Of a DNA stretch of 64,000 nt, positions 19,498 to 28,866 are shown piece after piece. Below the pieces are notes generated by a model that had not been told where the DNA came from, did not search any database, and worked only from the letters and a program-made list of their open reading frames with translations. How positions within the stretch are numbered: the first letter of the stretch is position 1; each line of letters starts with the position of its first letter. Position numbers and translations under genes: made by a program. The DNA is taken from the NCBI GenBank assembly GCA_905221615.1, contig CAJNDT010004890.1, positions 1,314,599 to 1,378,598 of the forward strand, in the 5' to 3' direction. This stretch comes from Symbiodinium sp. CCMP2592. Lineage: Eukaryota; Sar; Dinophyceae; Suessiales; Symbiodiniaceae.

Positions 19498-20175
19498 ATC
19501 CAGCTTGGTTGGTCCAAGGCCACTGGCAACATGGTTAAAAATCCCTTTGCTTATGCTTTTTCAAACCAAATGTCATCAAACATGGTCCACAAACTGGGCA
19601 TTTTTTTGCACCCATGCTATTTTTGAAAATAAAAGATTTGTAGGACACCGGGTTCAGGCTGGAGGTTTAGGCAGGGTGCCGATTAGCGGCCGGCTGCGAC
19701 CCGCACCCGCCTCTTCGTGGCGCAGCCGACTAGTACCCCAGACGGGGGAAGCTAAGAGGTGCGAAATTCCACGAGAATGAAATTCGAAATTCAATACCTT
19801 TGCTACTTTGAAAGAGAAATCATTTGTAGGAGGCCTGGGCTGGGGTTTAGGCTTAGGCTGGGAGGGGTGGCCGGGTCGGGAGTCGGGAGGAAGCAAGGGG
19901 GACCGGGATGGAGTGGATGGAGGTTTCGGGATTTAGGGAGGGACCAGAGGACCAGGAGTCAGGGACCAGGGACCAGGGAGGAAACCCTGAGGCTTGAGGA
20001 AACCGAGGGCTGCGAGAAGCGTCGATTCACGACTCGTGTTTTTCGGCTCAGGCCAGTCAAAGACAAAAGAGCAGAACTGACTGCAAAACTAGAACTTAGC
20101 ACGAAAGAGCAGAATCAGAATTGCAAAACTAGAACGTAGCAGTCAGCTGTCAGCAGATCGTTCTCGGTTCTCGGG
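19498..20175. other. Boundary between LINE 1 and the 20-37 kb gene block
   Basis: Non-coding. Contains the repeat described at 19690-19765 and, at 20060-20140, a local duplication of the words agagcagaa and gcaaaactagaac just before the large ORF. Possible 5' UTR or promoter of the 20176 gene; no motif was recognised. Confidence 0.4.
19690..19765 (+). repeat. Left copy of an about 70-bp repeat with a box A-like word
   Basis: Reads ...cggctgcgaccc..., gcctcttcgtggcgcagccg, actagtacccc, gggggaagctaa. About three quarters of positions match the two copies at 37281-37352 and 37412-37472, same orientation. The word tggcgcag resembles a pol III box A (TRGYNNAG), which suggests a tRNA-derived SINE piece. 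No box B was identified. Confidence 0.6.
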
Positions 20176-23100
20176 ATGTTCGCTGTGTGGCTGCATGGTT
20201 TTCCAGACAGTTGGCGGCAAAGCCAGGTGAACACAAAACAAGTAGATGTTCAGGCTGCCCAGGAAGGCCGGAGGCTTCGGATTCGGCTTCCGCTGCCTCA
20301 GCCAGATTGGTTCAATGCTAAAGTGAAGCAGCTTGGTCCAAAACTTAAACCAGATGTGTTACAGGATTCGGAGACCCGAATCAAGGTTCAAGCTGTGGCC
20401 TTGGTGCAAGCACGTTCTGTGTGGCAGGGGCCCTTGACACGTTTGTCAGAGGAAGAGCAACATGGGCATGAGTATTATCGTTTCCCCATGGATTATTTTT
20501 CTTTGCAGATCATGGATTGCCAGAAGCTTTCTCAGCCTTTCATGATTCAAAGTGCAAAGATCTGGAGGCAGCTGCGCCGCGATGCGCATGGGATAGTCTG
20601 CCCTAGAGACCTTGGTAAGTACATCGTTGGCATTGCCGATAGGACTTTGCCTTTCCATCCCTATGCACCAGGCATTAATCTGTCGCAGATGCAGTTGCAG
20701 GCACAACCTCCGTTGTCAGTCGCCCAGTGGCGCTTGAATCACAGAATCCCGGGCGGGGCTAAAGACGTTGAAAACATGTTGGTCGTGCCTATGCCACACA
20801 CACTGTTGCAGCTTGTGCTACATGGTTCATGGCACACAATTTCGGCGCTTGGCAGGTGGACCATTTTGTTAGATGAAATTCCGTCAGTAATGCAGCAGAA
20901 GGTAGGCCCAGCAACCGCACATGTTCCTAATGCAGAAGACGGTGCACTGAGTCCTGCTGGTCTCACGGATCTGGTGCGAAAGATTCAATCTTGGGCCCCC
21001 CGCTTGCTGCAAAGTGCGGCAAATAATGATGAGAGGGCAGATCTGCAAATGGAGCTGGAGGGTTCCGTGAGGTGGCTTTCCTGTGTGAGGGCGGCTTTGG
21101 TTCCACCTACAGAGGTCCTCGGAAGCAAGTTCGCGTACTCTTCTATATTTTTGGTGAAGATGATGGTCTTGACCCGTTTGATACCTTCATATATACCGTT
21201 TAAAGAGATTGCAGCAGGGGCCCTGGAATTGCTGTTTCCGCAATTGATGCAGCATTCTATTCAGCATCTGTTGCAGGCCAAGCATGTGTTTCCTTCAAGC
21301 GCCTATAAGCATTACACCAGATTGGCCCTGGACATGGCTCTGCTTCTTTGGAGGCGGGACCTCGAGTCAGAGTCTGTAGTGGGAGATGCAGTAGTAGGTG
21401 GCTTAGGCGGCAGGGATTTTAGTGCGACCCGGCATGTCCGGTTCACAGGAGCAGATTCATCGCCCCAACTTGGCAACAATTGGCTGAACAGCGCTACTGT
21501 GTCCATCAAATCTGATGAAGTGCTGACAGTGTTTCATGCTGTTCAACGAATGATCGTTGATTGTGGTATTCGCCAAAGAGATTCTGATTGGGAGCAGTCG
21601 GAGAGATCCATGAACGACCATGTCATCGTGCTTGAAGCTTTGCAACACATACACGACATTCCGGTTGCCCTAGGCAGCTCTGCGGAATCCACTGCCAACA
21701 AATGCGCTGCAATGTTGCACAAGTGGGCAGTGCTTCTGGGGGACAGACGGAAGTTGCCAGAATACACTGCAAGTGTGTTTTCGTTTTGTTCCGATATGGG
21801 CACAGAGCTAGGTATAGGAAAGTTCCAAGTTCAAGATCTGGAAACTTTGCTGCCAGAGTGGTTCCTTCCCAGCACCCAGGAGCCCGACTTGATGCCAGGG
21901 TTCGTGCAAGGGCTCCCCCAGCCCCAGCCTGTGCCGCAGCAGGAGGACATGGTTTTAGAGGATGATTTAGCAGGGCTCTCCCCAGCCCCAGCCGTTGCCG
22001 CCCCGGATCCCGAATCTGAACCTCAGGCTCAGCCCCAACCCGATCAAGGCCTGGCAAGGAATGAAGAAGGCAACTTTTCATTTTTGCCGAATGCACTTGC
22101 GGTACCGGGTCTGCTACACATAGTGAACAACGCTTTGGAGGAGGTTACTGGGTCTTTGGCTCATTGGGAGGCATGGTTTCAGCAATTGCAGCAGTTTGAG
22201 GCATTGTGGTCATGCGGTCGCTTGAAGCGGTTTGTGAACTACTGTGTTCGCCCGTCACCTCTGCATCACCTCGCTGAGGAATTCCTTAGCCTGCAGCTAG
22301 GCAAGCTCTACATCCATCGCTGGGGTGCTGTTGTTGCATTCTGCAAAAAATTGAGTCAGTTACTCCCAGCTATCAGGAGCTGCTGGAACCAGGCAGCGTT
22401 CATGCAGAATGCTGAAGATGCAGGAAACAGAGCGAGTGCTTTCGACATTGACAGTTTTTCTGAAACGTTGCAGGACAATTTGTTTTTCGCTTATTTCGAC
22501 ATGATTCTTAAGCTTAGCGGAATCATAGACGGTGTTGCACACTGGGCCGAATCATGCCCGTGTCACGATGACTGTCTGCTTGCGCAGGGAGATTATTTGC
22601 TTTTGCATCGCAGGGACCGTAGAGTCAGGCATCGTGCTCAGACCCTGGGCCGGCAGGGCCTGCGGCTTATCAGCGGTTTGTACGGTCGACGCAGTGAAAC
22701 ATGTCCGATGAGGGGCCGTCGCTTGCCGGAGGTTGCAGCCGATGGAGTGTTGGAGGTCTTGTCCCTCAATGCACAGTCGGCGTTCAGCGACCTGCTTCAG
22801 CGGCACAGACATCTGCTCTCAGCTGAGGATTGGGGCCGGGTCAGTGCTGATTTTGAAAAGGGCAAGGCCCGCACAGAACTAGAGTTTGACATCAAGCTGG
22901 ATTGGGCTCATCGTTTGCCTTGGAAGCTTGCGTTGCTGGCGCACGAAGACCAAGTGCATGCTAGACGCTCTTTGGGCAGTGCCGTTGATGATTATGACAG
23001 TCAGTCGCCGCAGCTGCAGGCACAACACCATCCCCTGACCAGGCTGATACTGTCTCCGGGTCCACTGAGGTCTGATTTGAACAATTTCTTGGCGGGCACG

Positions 23101-25863
23101 GCTTTGTCCCAGCTGCCTCAACTTGAGTTCTATGCAGGGTGCTTCAGATTCGTGCAAGTCACGGAGAGAGTGTATGAGGCAGCACATTCCATAGTGAAGC
23201 GACGGGCTCCCCCTAATGCAGCAGCTCCACTGGTCAGTCTGTGTTTGCGGTTGCAAGATGTGGCTCGTCTGTTGAGAATAGATTCTAAGACTTTGGTCGG
23301 CATTGCTTCGCACTTTGAGAGGGCCCGTAACATGCAGGCTGCACCGGCACTTCTGGGTTTGAGCAAGCATCCTGATATCAGTAATGCATCCCGGCTGCGG
23401 AAATGGCAGGTTGTGAAAATTTTGAACAAGATACTCTACAGAGTGGACGATAGGAGCCAATTCCCGGAGGTCGCGCATTTGGACACCTGGCACAAGCGAC
23501 ATGTTGATAAGGAAAAGCGCCAGGCCCGGAAGCATTTGCCGGCTTTGCCAGCAGGTTCGGAGCATGTCACATATGAGAGCCTGCGTGCCCATGCTTTGCA
23601 ATCCCATGCAATTGCTGTGGCCACAGACAACCCGAGCATGGTTTTTGTTCTTTCCTCAGAGGTCTTGCAGTCCAGCATGGCGGGGTTTCAGAACACTTTG
23701 GGTATGCTTCCCAGAGGACAAGGTGATAAGAGGGTGAGGGACCATGTGCCGGAGGCCGAGGGGGCCGATGAATTTGCATTTTGCGAAGACATTGCTGTGG
23801 ACAACTCTGGACGTGTGGCAGGGCAGGCCAGCCAGGCCGCCGAAGTTCGTGCAGAGAGGGCTCCGACAGCGACAGAGTGGGTTTTCTTCCGGGTTCTGCA
23901 TGCCAGGCCCGGGTCTCGCAAGGCCATGCCTTTGTCCATTGGGGCCGCAGGGGCAAGAGGGCGGCTCGATCAACGGTCATTTGCTGTCACCGTGCACACC
24001 GCTTTGCCGGAGCCAGAGGAATCCGATGCTGCACCTTGCGTGTCTCTAACGGCCAGCCCGGATGCTGAAGAGAACCGTGTTCGAATAATTTCAGATTTGA
24101 CACAAACTTGGGACTACACTCGTCTGAAGTCTGAGTGGCGTTGTGCAAATTGTTCTTCAGCTTCCCAGCTTTATGCCTTGCAGAGTGACAGCTCTTCAGA
24201 ATGTAGGCAGATAGTGACTTCCTTGGTTCAGGCTTCTGCGTTTCCTGGTGAGGACAAGTGGTTGCACCTAGATCCTGCTTTGTCCCCTGTGGCTGGGCGT
24301 CTTGAGGCCCAGGGTTTCCTGGCAAGAAGGCCTGGGTCTGGATCCGATTCTGAGGAGGCTGCACAGTACCAGTTGAGCCAGAGAGGACTTGAAGAGTTCA
24401 CGGTCTTCAATAGGCTTGCAGATCTTATGCCGGTGTCTGAGCAGCGATTAGCCTTGCAAGGGCCCCCAAGCACAGTGCATGAGCAGCTTCAAGCATTGGA
24501 GTGCCAGGGTTGGACTTGGGAACGGTTGCCCACTCGGAAGCGAACACGTGATGGCTCTGATCTTTTCTACTACCAAATCGGGGGTCCGAAAATTTGGCGG
24601 ACAAATAAAAACGAGGTTGAGGCTAAGTACTTGCAGTGCCTTCTTGATGCCGAGAGTTTGAGGGATACATTTGGCATTGCAGAAATTCCGCACGGGCTTT
24701 CAGCACAGGTATATGAGAAGTTGTTGCAAGGGCAGGCGTACCAACCACCCGTGCCAAATCAACGAATGCAGCTGCAGGATGATCTGTGCCAGGAGTCAGT
24801 ACATAGGGATGAGCTGCAGGATGATCTGTGCCAGGAGTCAGTAGATAGGGATGATAGGGAGGAGGGGGGGGATGAAGAGTGGGCAGGTGGGGTCGGTTAC
24901 ATCGACCCGGGCTCCCCCGTAGGTTTTGAGGATGACATCAATATGGCCTTGCAAGAGTTAGAGGCAGAGCAGTCGCCCGGCAACAGGAGCCCGCCAGCTG
25001 AAGACCAGGAGGATCTAGATGTTATTGTGCAGCAAATGCTGGCTGATGCTGAAGCTGCTGCAGCCAGAGATGTTGAACCCTCAGGAAACCCGGAGCCGGC
25101 CGCAAATGCAGGTGTCGACGGGGCCGAAGCTGTGGATGGTGCTTTGCCCAGTGATGCGGTGGCAAGTGAGCAGACTGTCGAAGCTGCCCTCAGGCAAGGG
25201 GAGTCTTTGGATTGGACAGGTTTCCATTACGGAGCCTTCCGCTTCACAGCAAAGAAGCCCAAGAAGCAAGCCCAATGGAGTTGGCAAGCAGCGTGTCCGT
25301 TTCATGCCCTCAATAGCAAAACTGGTTGCCGAAAAGCCATGAATGTAACACCAGTGACACCGCAGAGATATGACGAGATTTTGTGTTCTCTGAAACACTG
25401 GTGTAACCAAGCAAGAGCGTTCAGTATGCAGCGAGATCATATGGCATTGCATGTTGGTCCAGAGACGTGCCCGCCTCGAGCTATTGTCGAGGCCGCATGC
25501 ATTCCTGCTGCCGAGAAACCAGAGCCAGGAACAGTGAGAACAGATGAAGAAATTGATGCTGCATCTGCGGCGGCAGCCACTGCCGCTGCCGGTAAAGCAA
25601 AGGCAAAAACCAAGGCCCAGGCCAAGGCGGCTAAGACGAAGGCCAAAGCAAAAGCCAAAGCTAAACCGAAGGCCAAGACCAAGCCCAAGGCGGCCGCGAA
25701 GGCCAAAGCAGCAGCAGATTCCGGCCCGGGCCCAGATGAAGCTGCTTCCGACCCGGAGTCGGAGGGCCCAGGCGATGACGAAGCTGCTTCGGACCCGGAC
25801 TCTGACTCTGACAGTGGCAGCAGCAGCTCGAGCTCGAGCGGGTCGTCATCTGGTTCTTCATGA
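20176..25863 (+). CDS. Giant intronless lineage-specific protein with zinc-finger-like C-terminus
   Basis: 1895 codons without an intron, unusual beside the intron-rich genes here. No known enzyme motif was seen. Residues 1-570 are mixed alpha/beta in character; about 575-640 is a Pro/Gln/acidic linker; about 650-1500 is long and Leu-rich. There is a possible winged-helix-like stretch near 1440-1530 (GFLARRPG..., GWTWERLPTRKR, YYQIGGPKIW). Residues about 1676-1755 form a compact domain, FHYGAFRFTAKKP then WQAACPFH, TGCRKAMNV and LKHWCNQARAF. Its C-x2-H-x7-C and later H-W-C suggest a small zinc-binding fold, perhaps GCM/WRKY-like. The tail has a Lys/Ala-rich stretch (about 1800-1855), typical of nucleic acid binding, then an acidic Ser-rich end. 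The ATG at 20176 is the first in frame. Probably a nuclear DNA-binding protein or a mobile-element protein; function unknown. Confidence 0.7.
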   Translation: MFAVWLHGFPDSWRQSQVNTKQVDVQAAQEGRRLRIRLPLPQPDWFNAKVKQLGPKLKPDVLQDSETRIKVQAVALVQARSVWQGPLTRLSEEEQHGHEYYRFPMDYFSLQIMDCQKLSQPFMIQSAKIWRQLRRDAHGIVCPRDLGKYIVGIADRTLPFHPYAPGINLSQMQLQAQPPLSVAQWRLNHRIPGGAKDVENMLVVPMPHTLLQLVLHGSWHTISALGRWTILLDEIPSVMQQKVGPATAHVPNAEDGALSPAGLTDLVRKIQSWAPRLLQSAANNDERADLQMELEGSVRWLSCVRAALVPPTEVLGSKFAYSSIFLVKMMVLTRLIPSYIPFKEIAAGALELLFPQLMQHSIQHLLQAKHVFPSSAYKHYTRLALDMALLLWRRDLESESVVGDAVVGGLGGRDFSATRHVRFTGADSSPQLGNNWLNSATVSIKSDEVLTVFHAVQRMIVDCGIRQRDSDWEQSERSMNDHVIVLEALQHIHDIPVALGSSAESTANKCAAMLHKWAVLLGDRRKLPEYTASVFSFCSDMGTELGIGKFQVQDLETLLPEWFLPSTQEPDLMPGFVQGLPQPQPVPQQEDMVLEDDLAGLSPAPAVAAPDPESEPQAQPQPDQGLARNEEGNFSFLPNALAVPGLLHIVNNALEEVTGSLAHWEAWFQQLQQFEALWSCGRLKRFVNYCVRPSPLHHLAEEFLSLQLGKLYIHRWGAVVAFCKKLSQLLPAIRSCWNQAAFMQNAEDAGNRASAFDIDSFSETLQDNLFFAYFDMILKLSGIIDGVAHWAESCPCHDDCLLAQGDYLLLHRRDRRVRHRAQTLGRQGLRLISGLYGRRSETCPMRGRRLPEVAADGVLEVLSLNAQSAFSDLLQRHRHLLSAEDWGRVSADFEKGKARTELEFDIKLDWAHRLPWKLALLAHEDQVHARRSLGSAVDDYDSQSPQLQAQHHPLTRLILSPGPLRSDLNNFLAGTALSQLPQLEFYAGCFRFVQVTERVYEAAHSIVKRRAPPNAAAPLVSLCLRLQDVARLLRIDSKTLVGIASHFERARNMQAAPALLGLSKHPDISNASRLRKWQVVKILNKILYRVDDRSQFPEVAHLDTWHKRHVDKEKRQARKHLPALPAGSEHVTYESLRAHALQSHAIAVATDNPSMVFVLSSEVLQSSMAGFQNTLGMLPRGQGDKRVRDHVPEAEGADEFAFCEDIAVDNSGRVAGQASQAAEVRAERAPTATEWVFFRVLHARPGSRKAMPLSIGAAGARGRLDQRSFAVTVHTALPEPEESDAAPCVSLTASPDAEENRVRIISDLTQTWDYTRLKSEWRCANCSSASQLYALQSDSSSECRQIVTSLVQASAFPGEDKWLHLDPALSPVAGRLEAQGFLARRPGSGSDSEEAAQYQLSQRGLEEFTVFNRLADLMPVSEQRLALQGPPSTVHEQLQALECQGWTWERLPTRKRTRDGSDLFYYQIGGPKIWRTNKNEVEAKYLQCLLDAESLRDTFGIAEIPHGLSAQVYEKLLQGQAYQPPVPNQRMQLQDDLCQESVHRDELQDDLCQESVDRDDREEGGDEEWAGGVGYIDPGSPVGFEDDINMALQELEAEQSPGNRSPPAEDQEDLDVIVQQMLADAEAAAARDVEPSGNPEPAANAGVDGAEAVDGALPSDAVASEQTVEAALRQGESLDWTGFHYGAFRFTAKKPKKQAQWSWQAACPFHALNSKTGCRKAMNVTPVTPQRYDEILCSLKHWCNQARAFSMQRDHMALHVGPETCPPRAIVEAACIPAAEKPEPGTVRTDEEIDAASAAAATAAAGKAKAKTKAQAKAAKTKAKAKAKAKPKAKTKPKAAAKAKAAADSGPGPDEAASDPESEGPGDDEAASDPDSDSDSGSSSSSSSGSSSGSS
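24770..24854 (+). repeat. In-frame tandem duplication of about 42-45 bp
   Basis: The segment ctgcaggatgatctgtgcc aggagtcagta..tagggat occurs twice in a row and encodes LQDDLCQESVHRD then LQDDLCQESVDRD. The duplication keeps the frame of the large ORF. Confidence 0.85.
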
Positions 25864-26250
25864 GTGATCAGGCAGCCATAGCCTGAGTCAGTCAGTCAGC
25901 TGAGCATTCATTTTCTCGAGTCGAGCCATTGCAACAGTGCATGTGCATCTTTATTGATTCATGATTGATTCATCACTGAGGTCGGACGACTCCAGCCTCC
26001 AGAGCCTGATGCCATGCATCAGCCGATCACAAAGTCCAAGTTCGGTCTGATCCGCTCCGAGGACAGCGGGAAGTTGCGAAGGGAGCCGGATTTTGCATGA
26101 GTGTGGAAGTTGCGAAGGGAGCCGGATTTTGCATGAGTGTAGAGGCAGACACTGATAGACATGAGTGAGTCAGGTGTGACCACATGTGAGTGTTTTGAAT
26201 TGCAGCACCGCAGCCCTTTGTTGCTGAAGGTTTTTTGTGTGGAGATTGAG
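25864..26250. other. Intergenic region with a 37-bp tandem duplication
   Basis: No coding signal on +. The stretch gaagttgcgaagggagccgg attttgcatgagtgt is repeated back to back at about 26069-26142. Long open frames on the minus strand only shadow the downstream proline-rich gene. Confidence 0.6.
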
Positions 26251-26739
26251 ATGTCCCGCGTTGTCGTTGTGGACCCGCCCAGTGGGCCACCCGCCATGCC
26301 CATGCCGTGGCGCATTGGAGGCTTCGGGCCGTATCCCGGGCCAGCAATGCCAGGAATGATGCCACCGCCACCCGGGGCGGCGATGACGGCGATGACACCG
26401 ACACCGATGGTGCCCGGGATTCCCGGGATGCCCGGGATGATGCCTGGGATGCCCCACATGGGCAGCATGGGCATGGTGATGCCAGGGATGCCAGGGCCAC
26501 CGCACGGCTGGCACCCAGGCCCAGGCCATCCAGTGCCAGGCCCTCCAGGCCCTCCGGCATTCAACTACATCAACCCGCCGCCTCCACCCCAACGAGAGGG
26601 CCAAGAAGAATATTATTACAAGAAGCAGCACAGCCAGAAGTACCACTGGGGCCCCTACGACGGTCAGGATTCGTGGACGAAGGATGATTGGAAGCCCAAG
26701 AATAAGAAGAAGAACAATTGGAAGAAATGGGGCAGCTGA
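26251..26739 (+). CDS. Pro/Gly/Met-rich protein with basic aromatic tail
   Basis: Starts MSRVVVVDPPSGPP and continues with repeats of the type MPGMPG, PGIPGMP and GPPHGWHPGPGH. It ends with a polar tail rich in Tyr, Lys, Gln and Trp (EEYYYKKQHSQKYHWG, then KPKNKKKNNWKKWGS). About 162 residues from the ATG at 26251; an upstream in-frame ATG exists at 26161. Low-complexity proteins of this kind often bind RNA or phase-separate, but no family was recognised. The stop at 26737 overlaps the next frame. Confidence 0.5.
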   Translation: MSRVVVVDPPSGPPAMPMPWRIGGFGPYPGPAMPGMMPPPPGAAMTAMTPTPMVPGIPGMPGMMPGMPHMGSMGMVMPGMPGPPHGWHPGPGHPVPGPPGPPAFNYINPPPPPQREGQEEYYYKKQHSQKYHWGPYDGQDSWTKDDWKPKNKKKNNWKKWGS

Positions 26740-27182
26740 TGGTGGTGGCGGCTCCGGCTCCGGCGGCCACGGCAACGGTGGCAAATGGGGCGATGGAGAT
26801 GGTGGTCGTGGCTCCGGCTCCAACGGCCACGGAGGCGGCCACGGCCACGGCGGCCACGCCTCCGCCAGGGCCGCCCGCCGCAGGCACCGATGGCGGCCCG
26901 GCTGGCGGCGGCGATGGCGGCGGTGCCGCTGGAGGTCACGGCGGCGATGGCGGCGGTGGCGCTGGAGGTCACGGCGACGATGGCGGTGGTCCCAGTGCCG
27001 GTGGAGGTCGCGGTGACGATGGTCCCAGTGCCGGTGGAGGTCACGGCGGCGATGGTCCCAGTGCTGGTGGAGGTCACGGCGGCGGTGCTGGCCCGGGCCC
27101 TGCTGCCGGCGGCATCGGTGATGAGATGGACATGGCAGATGGTAGCAGCCGTGGGGGTGGTGATGCTGACGACCTGACCTGA
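26727..27182 (+). CDS. Gly/Ala-rich low-complexity frame (possible frameshifted continuation)
   Basis: Opens with MGQLMVVAAPAPAATATV, then repeats of GGHGGDGGG and GPSAGGGHGG, ending SSRGGGDADDLT. It overlaps the end of the preceding ORF in another frame. The GC-rich repeats (about 24-27 bp units, 26920-27090) keep all three forward frames open, so coding status is doubtful. It could be the true C-terminus of the preceding gene after a frameshift, a separate gene, or non-coding. Confidence 0.3.
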   Translation: MGQLMVVAAPAPAATATVANGAMEMVVVAPAPTATEAATATAATPPPGPPAAGTDGGPAGGGDGGGAAGGHGGDGGGGAGGHGDDGGGPSAGGGRGDDGPSAGGGHGGDGPSAGGGHGGGAGPGPAAGGIGDEMDMADGSSRGGGDADDLT

Positions 27183-27529
27183 GGAGCCGTACAGCCTGGG
27201 GTCCAGAGTTGTGGCATGCACGTGCATTTTGCCGTGCTTTTCATCATCTTCCTGAATGCACAACGAGGCGTGGAGTTCTTTCTGTTTGAAAAAAAGAAGT
27301 GCTTTGTCTTGTGTGACGTGCAAGCAGGGCATGCATCGCGGCGTGCGTTCAATGTTGTTGCATCAGTTGAAGCTGCGTGACTGCGTTGTTGGCATGTTTA
27401 CTTGATTACGATATGACTTGTTGCTGTCACGGCAGGATTTTGTGCTTGCTTCTGAAGCACTCGCGGCCTTGGAGTCCGTGGAGATCCTGATGTGCAAAGC
27501 TTGGTTGACTAACCAAGAGAGCTCAGAGG

Positions 27530-28240
27530 GCATGTGATGGTCATACACGTCATGTCATGCTTGCTGGCAGACCGCTGGCGGTCGAGACATGGCAATGGAG
27601 GCCATGACATGGTAGCCATGGTAGCCATGGTCATGGTAGGCATGACACTGACACATGTCATGATTGCTGCCAGACGGGTGGTGGCCGAGACGTGGCCATA
27701 TGGCAATGGTGGCCATAGTGTGAGTCACTGTGAGTCTCAGTCTCAGACTGAGTGCATGGTAGCCTATGTGGACACATGTCATGTCATGTCATGGTTGCTG
27801 GCTGCCAGACCAGTGGCGGTCGACACGTGGCAATGGCAATGGAGGCCATAGTAATGCCGTAGGGTGAGTGCATGGTAGCCAGGTAGGCATGTTCATGGTC
27901 ACACATGTCATGGTGGCTGCCAGACCGAGCGGTGGCGCTCGAGGAAGAGACAGATGGAGGCCCAATGGAGGCAATCGTCCCAGTGCACTGCACTGCATGG
28001 TAGCCATGGTTCTGGTAGGCGGTAGGCAGTAGGCATGGTCCTGCCAGTCATGGTCACTCCTGTCATACATGTCATGGTTGGTGCCAGACCGGTGGCGGTC
28101 GAGAAGTGGCAATGGCAATGGAGGCCATCGTCCGAGCGCATGGTAGACATGGTCATGGTGGGCATGGTAGGCATGCAGCATGTAGGCTGCTCGATGCATC
28201 GAGATTCCAACGAGGCCATGGGTCATGACATGCCATGACT
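27530..28240. repeat. Degenerate tandem repeats rich in CATG and CCATGG palindromes
   Basis: About five diverged units of 100-165 bp, each with the core cagaccggtggcggtcgag followed by acgtggcaatggaggccat and clusters of catggtagccatggtcatgg. Units begin near 27545, 27665, 27790, 27910 and 28070. The palindromic words could fold into many small hairpins. No coding frame is consistent across units. Confidence 0.7.
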
Positions 28241-28421
28241 TTGTTCGGCTGCTTCGGGCAGTAGAGCTGTGGCATGCTTCATGTCATACATGAAAGCCAG
28301 AGTCCAGAGAGGGGCGAGGCCCCGGCGAACATGATGTATTCATGCTTCAACACAACAGAAATCTAAAGAAAGCCTTAAATCCGTGCGAAACACGCAGGAA
28401 TGTATACCAACATGGCAAAAC

Positions 28422-28540
28422 CATCGAAAATCACAGGAAAAGCATGCAAAACAATGTAAAACGGAGGAAAATCAGTAGAAACACAGAAAATCATGATAAA
28501 ACGAAGAAAAACCAATGAAAACCATGCAAAACAGCACGGA
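28422..28540. promoter_or_regulatory. Helically phased A-tract array (predicted curved DNA)
   Basis: Twelve A-runs of 3-5 bases follow each other with start-to-start spacing of 10, 11, 10, 10, 10, 11, 8, 11, 9, 11 and 10 bases, mean about 10. A-tracts in phase with the DNA helix are known to give strong intrinsic curvature. The array lies between two gene groups, about 140 bp before an 11-bp minisatellite. Its role is unknown: it could position nucleoprotein, mark an origin or boundary, or be a by-product of repeat growth. Confidence 0.6.
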
Positions 28541-28681
28541 AAGTTAAAAAAAGCTGCGGAAACATGCTGAGTCAAGATAAACCAGAGCCAAAAGCAGCAA
28601 AACACCACACAGCAAGCAAAAGTGGTCCATGCCAACCGACAAGAGGGGGCCGGCAACCCGACAGGGGACGGGGGCAAGTGC

Positions 28682-28791
28682 CGCGACACTTCCGCGACAC
28701 TTCCGCGACACTTCCGCGACACTTCCGCGACACTTCCGCGACACTTCCGCGACACTTCCGCGACACTTCCGCGACACTTGCGCGACACATG
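28682..28791. repeat. 11-bp minisatellite, left arm
   Basis: Ten copies of cgcgacacttc with an exact 11-bp period; the last copy is degenerate. It lies opposite in orientation to the array at 28821-28866. Confidence 0.95.
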
Positions 28792-28820
28792 TTGCACCCA
28801 GCATGGCCGTAAGGGGCCCG

Positions 28821-28866
28821 AAGTGTCGCGGAAGTGTCGCGGAAGTGTCGCGGAACCGTCGCGGAG
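28821..28866. repeat. 11-bp minisatellite, inverted right arm
   Basis: About four copies of aagtgtcgcgg, the reverse complement of the left-arm unit. The arms can pair over about 40 bp with a loop of about 30-35 nt, so a strong hairpin or cruciform is possible. T-rich sequence with loosely spaced T-runs follows (28920-29100), mirroring the A-rich left flank. Confidence 0.9.

Noticed and set aside
20034..20060. tttttcggctcagg as a possible relic spliced-leader sequence
   Set aside because: Too short and imperfect, and not directly before a start codon.
26019..26823. Long minus-strand frames (181, 177 and 217 codons)
   Set aside because: Complement of the Pro/Gly/Met-rich + strand gene; GC-rich repeats keep several frames open.
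28682..28866. Possible CRISPR array
   Set aside because: The 11-bp repeats are directly adjacent without spacers, and the setting is eukaryotic.
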